DNA from: Candidatus Acidiferrales bacterium
Lineage (GTDB): Bacteria > Acidobacteriota > Terriglobia > Acidiferrales > UBA7541
Direction: 5' to 3'
Length of the DNA stretch: 5,228 bases
Assembly (NCBI GenBank): GCA_955651735.1
Contig: CATPAM010000418.1
Location: forward strand, 1 to 5,228
Shown: positions 1 through 5,228 of the stretch, one piece after another
Layout: each line of letters begins with the position of its first letter
Numbering within the stretch: the first letter of the stretch is position 1
Notes under the pieces: generated by a model
Told to the model about the DNA's origin: nothing
Seen by the model: only the letters and a program-made list of their open reading frames with translations
Databases searched by the model: none
Position numbers and translations under genes: made by a program

Positions 1-1798
1 AACTTTTGTCGACGGCGATTTCCGCGCAAGTGGCGACATAACTTCCCTTTTCGTTTCCTCCGGCGATGCCGAAGCCGTGGCCTTCTGCTTTCGCGCGGGG
101 CCAGCCGAAGGTTTTTGCGGCGGCTTCGAGGACTGCGCGCAGGCGCGCGTCTTCGAGGTTTTTCAGGCGGAACTCAAGCGGATCGATTTTTGCGGAGTGC
201 GCGAGCACGTCCATGTGTGTTTCACGGGCGAAATGATTGGCGGTGGCGGCGAGTCCGCGGTAGGAGCCGCTGCGCAGCACCAAGGGCACGGAGTGAAATT
301 CGATGCGCACGTTAGGGACGGCGTAGGGTGTTCCGATTCCGGAGGAGCCGGAATGATAGTTGTGAAAGTCCCAGGCGATGAGCTTGCCGTCGGGAGCGAT
401 GGCGCTTTTGACTTCGATTACGCCAGCGGGACGGAAGTACGCCCAGGTGAATTCTTCTTCGCGGGTCCAGACGACTTTGACAGGACGGCCTGCGGCGCGG
501 GCAAGGCGAGCGGCTTCAATGGCGGCGTCGCCGGTGTGCTTGCCGCCGTAGGCGGAGCCGGTGTCGGGGACGATGACGCGAATATTGCTCTCCGGAATGC
601 GGAGAGTGTCGGCCAATTCGCCGCGGACGCCGAAGGGGCGCTGTGAGCCGGTCCAGACGGTGAGCTTTTTGCCGGACCATTCGGCGAGGGCGGCACGGGG
701 CTCGAGCGGAGCGTGGGCGATGTAGGCGACGGTATAGGTCGCGTCGAGACGATGCGCGGAGCCGGCGAGGGCGGCGTCGACGGAGCCCTGTTGTTTGCGA
801 TGGCGGTCGTCGGATTTGGTCTCAGTGTTGTTTTTCAGGTACGAGAAAATTTCGCGGCTGGAAGTTCTTGGGGGATCCTCTTTCCATTGCGCGCGAACGG
901 CGGCGAGCGCGGCGCTGGCTTCTCGCTCGGTGGGCGCGGCGGCGGCGATGAAATCGCCGTCGCGAACAATGACTACGCCGGTCATGGATTTGGCGTCGGT
1001 GTCGTCATACGAGGTGAGCGTTGCGCCAAAAGAGGGCGAGCGCAAAACTTTGCCGTGCAGCATGCCTGCGGGATGCAGGTCCGGCGTGTACTGATGACGG
1101 CCGGTGACGAAATCGCGGGCGTCTACCTTCGGAAATGGCTTGCCGGCGATTGTCCAGTCGGGCGGTGGCGTGACGGGATCTTGCGCGGGGAGATTTTGCG
1201 CGAGAGTTTTGCCACGGGCGAGGGACGCGTAGGTGAGGGTGCGGCCGGTCGCAGGGTCGGTGACTTTCGCATTTGCTGCCTTAAGATGTTCGGGAGCGAC
1301 GTTCCATTCCTTGGCGGCGACCTCGATGAGGAGATCGCGGGCGGCGGAAGCTACACGACGGAGTTGCGGCGTCATGGTGGGAGTGGTGCGGCTGCCGAAG
1401 GTTCCGGCGTCGAACGGGGTGAGCGCGGTGTCGCCTATGACCATGCGCACACTTTCGAACGGAACGCGAAGCTCGTCGGCGACGGTTTGCGCTAGCGAAG
1501 TGCGAATGTTCTGGCCGATTTCGACCTTGCCGCAAAAGGCGGTGACGGCGCCGTCTTCGCTGATGTGCAGCCAGGCGCTGATGTCGGAGGGCAAATCTTG
1601 CGGATGGAAGCCGTGCGAAGGGGCGGTTTCCTGAGCGGCTTGCGCCTTTTTCGCGACGGCGAAGACGGCGATGCCTGCGCCGAGGAGCTTGAAGAATTCG
1701 CGGCGAGCCAACTCAAAATGATGGATGGAGCCAGAGGTGAATTCGTAGCGCTCCGGCTCAAGGATGAGCTTTTGTGCTTGGTTGCTCATTGTGGTCAT
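1..1798 (-). CDS. Molybdopterin-binding large subunit of a periplasmic xanthine dehydrogenase/aldehyde oxidase-family hydroxylase (IorB-like), C-terminus cut by window edge
   Basis: This is the catalytic subunit of a molybdenum hydroxylase, which would insert water-derived oxygen into an aldehyde or N-heterocycle; the substrate is unknown. I translated the minus strand by hand and found 599 codons without a stop. Residues 30-54 form a Tat signal: ARREFFK at 31-37, a hydrophobic stretch to about 49, and a possible AQA/AQ cleavage after 54. Residues 73-165 resemble a molybdopterin-domain segment (KVEIGQNIRTSLAQTVADEL, 91-110). An a/b-hammerhead-like domain follows at about 214-305, then the main cofactor domain from about 350, with TGSQRPFGVRGEL (383-395), GSAYGGK (414-420), VVWTREEEF (442-450) and IDPLEFRLKNL (538-548). 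This order is that of the IorB branch, not of xanthine dehydrogenase. The catalytic glutamate expected near the C-terminus lies outside the window; family members have roughly 700-780 residues. The start at 1798 overlaps the upstream stop (ATGA) and has AGGAG eight bases upstream; a second ATG at 1789 is less well spaced. Leucine is mostly CTC, unlike its neighbours. Confidence 0.95.
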   Translation of the reverse strand, partial: MTTMSNQAQKLILEPERYEFTSGSIHHFELARREFFKLLGAGIAVFAVAKKAQAAQETAPSHGFHPQDLPSDISAWLHISEDGAVTAFCGKVEIGQNIRTSLAQTVADELRVPFESVRMVIGDTALTPFDAGTFGSRTTPTMTPQLRRVASAARDLLIEVAAKEWNVAPEHLKAANAKVTDPATGRTLTYASLARGKTLAQNLPAQDPVTPPPDWTIAGKPFPKVDARDFVTGRHQYTPDLHPAGMLHGKVLRSPSFGATLTSYDDTDAKSMTGVVIVRDGDFIAAAAPTEREASAALAAVRAQWKEDPPRTSSREIFSYLKNNTETKSDDRHRKQQGSVDAALAGSAHRLDATYTVAYIAHAPLEPRAALAEWSGKKLTVWTGSQRPFGVRGELADTLRIPESNIRVIVPDTGSAYGGKHTGDAAIEAARLARAAGRPVKVVWTREEEFTWAYFRPAGVIEVKSAIAPDGKLIAWDFHNYHSGSSGIGTPYAVPNVRIEFHSVPLVLRSGSYRGLAATANHFARETHMDVLAHSAKIDPLEFRLKNLEDARLRAVLEAAAKTFGWPRAKAEGHGFGIAGGNEKGSYVATCAEIAVDKS

Positions 1799-2274
1799 CG
1801 GGCGCGCTCCTGCATGATCTTGGCGGCTCGCTGCACGGCTTCGACAATGCGCGGGTGCGCGCCGCAGCGACAGATGTTCCCTTGCAAGAACTGAACGATT
1901 TCCGCGGGGCTGGGATTGGCATCGCTCTGCAGCAGGCCGACACTGCTCATGATCATGCCGGGCGTGCAATAAGCGCACTGAAAGGCACCGGAGTCGATGA
2001 AGGCTTGCTGCACGGGATGCAGGCGGCCGTCTTTCTCTAGGCCTTCAATGGTGGTAATTGGTTTCCCGACGGTGGCACCGACGGGAATTTGGCAGGATCG
2101 GCGCGGCTGGCCTCCGAGCAGAACGGTGCAGGAGCCGCACTGCCCCTCTCCGCAGCCGTACTTGCTGCCGGTAAGGCCAAGTTCATCGCGCAAGACATAC
2201 AGCAGGGGAGTTTCGGGATCGTATTGAACGGGATAGCGTTTACCGTTCACTTCGATTTCGATCACGGTCGGCAT
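1795..2274 (-). CDS. Two-[2Fe-2S] small subunit of a molybdenum hydroxylase (IorA/CoxS-like)
   Basis: This is the electron-transfer subunit that passes electrons from the molybdenum site of the large subunit to an outside acceptor through two [2Fe-2S] clusters. The 159-residue product is full length for the family (about 150-170). Residues 1-75 form a plant-ferredoxin-like domain with cluster ligands C41, C46, C49 and C61 (YGCGEGQCGSCTVL at 39-52). Residues 85-155 form the helical [2Fe-2S] domain with C100, C103, C135 and C137 (FQCAYCTPGM at 98-107, GNICRCG at 132-138). All eight ligands are present. I chose the ATG at 2274 because AAGGAG lies just upstream and the family fold begins within a few residues. 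The frame stays open to a GTG at 2376, but the 34 extra residues look non-coding and would swallow the promoter. No signal peptide is visible, so export would depend on the Tat signal of its partner. The stop overlaps the start of the large subunit, which indicates translational coupling. Confidence 0.96.
   Translation of the reverse strand: MPTVIEIEVNGKRYPVQYDPETPLLYVLRDELGLTGSKYGCGEGQCGSCTVLLGGQPRRSCQIPVGATVGKPITTIEGLEKDGRLHPVQQAFIDSGAFQCAYCTPGMIMSSVGLLQSDANPSPAEIVQFLQGNICRCGAHPRIVEAVQRAAKIMQERAR
1807..1811 (-). promoter_or_regulatory. Ribosome binding site of the large-subunit gene, inside the small-subunit gene
   Basis: AGGAG on the minus strand lies eight bases before the ATG at 1798, inside the last codons of the small-subunit gene (the MQERAR tail). 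It is well placed for the ATG in the ATGA overlap and 17 bases from the second ATG at 1789, so it favours the first start. The arrangement allows terminating ribosomes to restart directly on the large-subunit gene. Confidence 0.55.
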
Positions 2275-2278
2275 GGTG

Positions 2279-2284
2279 CTCCTT
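2279..2284 (-). promoter_or_regulatory. Ribosome binding site of the small-subunit gene
   Basis: AAGGAG on the minus strand lies four bases before the ATG at 2274. Spacing is slightly short but the match to the anti-Shine-Dalgarno core is good. It decides the start against the upstream in-frame GTG at 2376, which would give an N-terminus foreign to the family. Confidence 0.65.
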
Positions 2285-2328
2285 GCGCTCGGAGACGCGG
2301 AACACATCAGGCGAAAATATTCACCAAA

Positions 2329-2358
2329 AGTATCGGCGCAAGAATCGGAATCTGTCAA
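2329..2358 (-). promoter_or_regulatory. Sigma70-like promoter of the molybdoenzyme operon
   Basis: On the minus strand there is a perfect -35 hexamer TTGACA (2358-2353), an 18-base spacer, and a -10 candidate GATACT (2334-2329) matching TATAAT at four of six positions, including the A at position 2 and the final T. Transcription would start near 2322 and give a leader of roughly 48 bases before the small-subunit ATG at 2274. It sits between the likely permease terminator and the operon, so the position is coherent. No transcription data support it. Confidence 0.55.
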
Positions 2359-2365
2359 ATCGGAA
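2343..2365 (-). repeat. Direct repeat TTCCGATT-N7-TTCCGATT around the -35 box, possible operator
   Basis: Two exact copies of TTCCGATT on the minus strand (2365-2358 and 2350-2343) are offset by 15 bases and flank the TTGACA box, the first overlapping it by one base. A third, shorter CCGAT (2336-2332) overlaps the -10 candidate 12 bases further on. Placement on the promoter suggests a regulator binding site, but 15 bases is not a whole number of helical turns and the regulator is unknown. Chance cannot be excluded for an 8-base repeat. Confidence 0.4.
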
Positions 2366-2393
2366 AAACCGGCCACCGCCGCACGTGGCTAGC
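2364..2393 (-). terminator. Probable intrinsic terminator after the RND permease gene
   Basis: Read on the minus strand, GCTAGCCAC pairs with GTGGCCGGT across an 8-base loop. The stem has nine positions with one A-C mismatch and two G-T wobbles. It runs straight into a short T tract (five T in all) and is preceded by A-rich bases that could pair with it. It begins 34 bases after the permease stop and ends before the -35 box of the next gene, which is where a terminator would be expected. The weak stem base and short T tract make it a moderate call. Confidence 0.45.
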
Positions 2394-2426
2394 TCTTAGA
2401 GAGGACCAGTGACACTCGACAATCCG

Positions 2427-5228
2427 CTACACGCCTTCGCCAAATTCGGTTTCCGGCTGCGGCAAGCGATCGCCGTCGCGCGCAACCCAGACATACAGCG
2501 TTGGCAGCAAAAATATGCTGATAAGCAGCGCGCCAATCAGCCCTCCCACAATGACGATGGCAAAGGGCCGCTGCGAATCCGAACCTATGCCACGAGACAG
2601 CGCCGCAGGCAACAAGCCCAGAGTCGCGACCAGCATGGTCATCATAATGGGACGCAGCCGCAGAACAGCGCCTCCCGTGGCCGCGGACCCTATGGTATGA
2701 CCCGCGGCGCGAAGCTGGTTGATGTATTCCAGCATGATCACGCCCGTTTCGACCGAGACGCCAAAGAGAGCCAGGAACCCGACACCAGAAGACACACTGA
2801 GGTGCGTGCCGGTCATCAACAGGGCCAGCAGTCCACCAACCGGTGCAACGGCTACGTTTGCCAGGATCAAGCCGGCCCATTTTGCGGAGGCGAACATCGC
2901 GTACAGAACGATGAAGATGACAAGGATGGTGATGGGCACCACAATCATCAGCCGCCGCTGAGAGCGTTTCTGGCTTTCGTACTCGCCCGCCCAGTCGATG
3001 TGATAGCCCTCTGGCAGCTTTACTTCGCTGCTTACGAGGGTCATCGCTTCTTCCACCGCGCTGCCCAGGTCCCGGCCACGGACGCTGTACTTGATGGCGA
3101 CATAACGGGAATTCTCTTCGCGATAGATTTCAGAGGCGCCGTCGCGCACTTCCACTCTGGCGAGTTGCGCAAGCGCGACGCGCTCTCCCGTCAGCGATAG
3201 CAGACGAATATTCTCGATCGCCTCCTTGGTGCCACGATACGGAGCCTGATAGCGCACTACCAGGTCATAGCGCTGCTCGCCCTGCAGCACTTGGCTTACG
3301 ATTTTTCCGCCGACCGCAGTTTCAACGGCATCCTGCACGTCCGCCGCGTTGATGCCGTGGCGCGCCGCCTGCTGGCGGTCAACGGCGATGTTCAAGTTAG
3401 GCTGCCCCAAAACGCGAAATAGTCCCAGATCCTCCACACCGGGAACGCGCCGCATTACGCTGACCACTTGATCGCCTTTTTCCTCCAGTATGCGGAGGTC
3501 CTCGCCATACAACTTGATCGCCAACTCGCCCTTCACGCCGCTGACCGCTTCTTCCATGTTGTCCGCGATGGGCTGGGAGAAATTCCACAGAATCCCCGGC
3601 ATCTTGCTGAGCTCGCGGTCCATCGCGGCGATGAGCTCTTCTTTGTCCTGACGAAATGCAGGGCGCCACTCGTCCTTGGGTTTGAGATCGACGAAATATT
3701 CGGTGTTAAAGAAACCGGTGGTGTCCGTGCCGTCATCGGGCCTTCCGACCTGGCTGGTAACCACTTTGACTTCAGGAAACGAAGCGAGGAGGACGCGCGC
3801 CTGGTTTGAGACACGCACACCCTCGGTGGGTCCGGTGCTGGGCGCAAGTGTCCCGCGCACCCAGATGGCGCCTTCATCGAGATGCGGCAGGAATTCCGAA
3901 CCGATCACACCGCTGACCATGAGAAACACGGCGATGGCGAAAGCCGCAGCGCCAGCGCCCACGGTTACAAGGCGATGCTCGATGGCCCACTTCAGCGCTA
4001 CGCGATATTTCTCGCGCAAGAAGTTCATGACGGGGTTGCGCCATTCGCGTACACCGTGACGGAACTGAAGCAGGGCCAGCACCGGTGCGATGAGTATGGA
4101 AAACACAAGCGCGCCAAGCAGGGCAAACGAAACCGTCCAGGCCATGGGCTTGAAGAGGCGGCCTTCGACGCTCTGCAGAGTAAAAATGGGCAGGTATGCA
4201 GCAATGATGATGGCGCGCGCATAAAAGACCGGCCGCAGCACTTCCTGCACCGCGTCGCGAATTCGCTCCAGCGGCGTCTTGTGCTCGCTGGCCGACAAGC
4301 TAAAGTGACGCACGATGTTTTCAATGATCACCACCGTGCCGTCAACCACCATGCCGAAATCCAGTGCGCCCAGGGAGAGAAGATTGGCAGGAATCTTGTT
4401 GAGATCGAGACAAATGGAGGCAAACAATAGCGAAAATGGAATGGTCAACGCCACAATAATGGCACCGCGAAAATTGCCGAGAAAGAAAAAGAGAATGATG
4501 GAGACCAGCAGCACGCCTTCGGTCAGGTTGTGAAGCACGGTGTGCGTAGTCAGATGCACGAGGTCGCTGCGATCCAGAAACGGAACAATCTTCACGCCCG
4601 GTGGAAGAATGCGTTCGTTCAGCTCTTTCACCTTTTCGTGTATGGCTACCAGCGTTTCATCCGCATTGGCGCCTTTCCGCAGGAGGACGATTCCCTCTAC
4701 GGCATCTTCGCTATCAAGCACTGAGCCATCGGCTCGGCGAATGGCTTTGCCGATTTGTCCCAAGCGAATCTTCGGACCTTGCGTGACGACGCCAATGTCC
4801 TTCACTCGAATGGCAGTTCCATTTTGCGTCTTGATCAGCGTCTGCTCGATGTCCCCGACGTTGCCAAATAGTCCCAGAGCGCGAACATTGACCTGCTGCA
4901 ACCCAGCCTCGACGAAGCTCCCGCCGGCGTTGGTGTTGTTGTTGGCGAGCTGCTGCTCAACCTGGCTGATGCCCAGGCCGTAAGCGACCAACTTGGCGGG
5001 ATCCAGACGAACCTGATATTCGCGGGTTATGCCACCAAAACTGACCACGTCTACGACGTTGGGAACGGTCTTGAATTGCTTTTCGAGGGTCCAATCCTCG
5101 ATGGACTTCAGTTCCATCAAGTCATACTTCGGGTTGGTGCTCTTCAGCGTGTACCAGTAAATCTGGCCTACCGGACTCCAGTCCGTGCCCATCTGCGGCT
5201 GCAAACCGTTCGGCAGGGTGACCTGCGA
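2427..5228 (-). CDS. CusA/CzcA-family heavy-metal-efflux RND permease, N-terminus cut by window edge
   Basis: This is the inner-membrane proton antiporter of a tripartite efflux pump; it takes substrate from periplasm or cytoplasm and passes it to an adaptor and an outer-membrane channel. The window shows 933 residues of an expected 1030-1060, so TM1 and part of the first porter domain are missing. An internal TTG at 5204 is not the start: the frame runs to the edge as SQVTLPNGLQPQMG, a normal internal block. Counting from the edge, TM2-TM6 lie at about 234-387, TM7 at 419-440, the second periplasmic porter region at 441-758 (SEFLPHLDEGAIW at 443-455) and TM8-TM12 at 759-912. TM4 reads DFGMVVDGTVVIIEN (290-304), with D290, D296 and E303 matching the proton-relay acids of the CzcA type. 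Near 560 (EEAVSG) an acidic residue appears to sit where CusA has a copper-binding methionine, which favours divalent metals over Cu(I)/Ag(I). That alignment was made by eye. No His-rich tail is present. Partner genes are presumably upstream. Confidence 0.97.
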   Translation of the reverse strand, partial: SQVTLPNGLQPQMGTDWSPVGQIYWYTLKSTNPKYDLMELKSIEDWTLEKQFKTVPNVVDVVSFGGITREYQVRLDPAKLVAYGLGISQVEQQLANNNTNAGGSFVEAGLQQVNVRALGLFGNVGDIEQTLIKTQNGTAIRVKDIGVVTQGPKIRLGQIGKAIRRADGSVLDSEDAVEGIVLLRKGANADETLVAIHEKVKELNERILPPGVKIVPFLDRSDLVHLTTHTVLHNLTEGVLLVSIILFFFLGNFRGAIIVALTIPFSLLFASICLDLNKIPANLLSLGALDFGMVVDGTVVIIENIVRHFSLSASEHKTPLERIRDAVQEVLRPVFYARAIIIAAYLPIFTLQSVEGRLFKPMAWTVSFALLGALVFSILIAPVLALLQFRHGVREWRNPVMNFLREKYRVALKWAIEHRLVTVGAGAAAFAIAVFLMVSGVIGSEFLPHLDEGAIWVRGTLAPSTGPTEGVRVSNQARVLLASFPEVKVVTSQVGRPDDGTDTTGFFNTEYFVDLKPKDEWRPAFRQDKEELIAAMDRELSKMPGILWNFSQPIADNMEEAVSGVKGELAIKLYGEDLRILEEKGDQVVSVMRRVPGVEDLGLFRVLGQPNLNIAVDRQQAARHGINAADVQDAVETAVGGKIVSQVLQGEQRYDLVVRYQAPYRGTKEAIENIRLLSLTGERVALAQLARVEVRDGASEIYREENSRYVAIKYSVRGRDLGSAVEEAMTLVSSEVKLPEGYHIDWAGEYESQKRSQRRLMIVVPITILVIFIVLYAMFASAKWAGLILANVAVAPVGGLLALLMTGTHLSVSSGVGFLALFGVSVETGVIMLEYINQLRAAGHTIGSAATGGAVLRLRPIMMTMLVATLGLLPAALSRGIGSDSQRPFAIVIVGGLIGALLISIFLLPTLYVWVARDGDRLPQPETEFGEGV

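Noticed and set aside
77..646. Plus-strand open frame of 189 codons
   Set aside because: It is antisense to the conserved C-terminal half of the visible large subunit. Composition is low-information (Gly, Ala, Asp, Phe) with no recognisable motif and no supporting ribosome binding site.
713..1495. Plus-strand open frame of 260 codons
   Set aside because: It lies fully antisense to the conserved molybdopterin-binding subunit. Its Gly/Arg/Val-rich translation resembles no family, and it is explained by the strong codon bias of the gene on the other strand.
1492..1761. Minus-strand Ser/Pro/Arg-rich frame of 89 codons overlapping the large subunit
   Set aside because: It is a shifted frame of the large-subunit gene. 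The true frame carries the Tat signal and the conserved KVEIGQN block through the same bases, so there is no frameshift.
2275..2376. N-terminal extension of the iron-sulfur subunit from a GTG at 2376
   Set aside because: The 34 extra residues do not resemble the family, which starts directly with the ferredoxin-like strand, and the extension would cover the promoter. The ATG at 2274 has its own AAGGAG.
2391..2405. Small CTCT/AGAG inverted repeat next to the terminator
   Set aside because: Arms are only four bases long, and the segment overlaps the A-rich flank of the better terminator hairpin; chance is the simplest explanation.
2409..3200. Plus-strand open frame of 263 codons rich in Gln, Arg, His and Asp
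   Set aside because: It is antisense to the C-terminal part of the RND permease, whose frame is clearly the conserved one. The translation looks like a reverse-strand shadow of membrane helices.
3882..4430. Plus-strand open frame of 182 codons
   Set aside because: It is antisense to the TM4-TM7 region of the permease, and no domain or start signal supports it.
5202..5204. TTG at 5204 as the start of the permease
   Set aside because: The frame stays open to the window edge and the upstream residues (SQVTLPNG) continue the normal internal block of the first porter domain, so the gene begins outside the window.

Overview
The window holds three same-direction genes, all read on the minus strand, and two of them run off the ends. 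The GC-rich composition, the CusA/CzcA-like permease and the Tat-exported two-subunit molybdoenzyme would fit a soil or sediment Gram-negative bacterium. The wording of the conserved blocks in both large proteins reminds me most of Acidobacteriota. That placement is an impression from recalled families, not a search result, and should be held loosely.

Layout in the direction of transcription (right to left). (1) 5228-2427: most of a heavy-metal-efflux type RND permease. About 933 residues are visible and the N-terminal roughly 100 residues lie outside the window. (2) 2426-2275: a compact 152-base intergenic region. It contains a likely intrinsic terminator for the permease gene, then a good sigma70-like promoter (TTGACA, 18-base spacer, GATACT) wrapped by an exact 8-base direct repeat, then a ribosome binding site. 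(3) 2274-1795: a complete 159-residue small subunit carrying two [2Fe-2S] clusters. (4) 1798-1: the large molybdopterin-binding subunit, 599 residues visible, with a twin-arginine signal and the C-terminus cut off by the window edge. Genes 3 and 4 overlap by four bases (ATGA) and form one transcription unit.

Genes 3 and 4 together encode a molybdenum hydroxylase of the xanthine dehydrogenase/aldehyde oxidase superfamily, of the two-subunit isoquinoline 1-oxidoreductase (IorAB) type. No FAD subunit is visible. Only the large subunit has an export signal, so the assembled complex is probably carried to the periplasm as a unit and passes electrons to a cytochrome or the quinone pool rather than to NAD. 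Its substrate cannot be told from the sequence. The permease probably belongs to a separate efflux operon with its adaptor and outer-membrane channel genes upstream, outside the window. The terminator/promoter pair argues against co-transcription with the molybdoenzyme.

I did not find RNA genes, insertion sequences, CRISPR arrays or anything clearly unprecedented. The most testable small-scale signals are the repeat-flanked promoter and the abrupt change in leucine codon choice between the two subunit genes of one operon.
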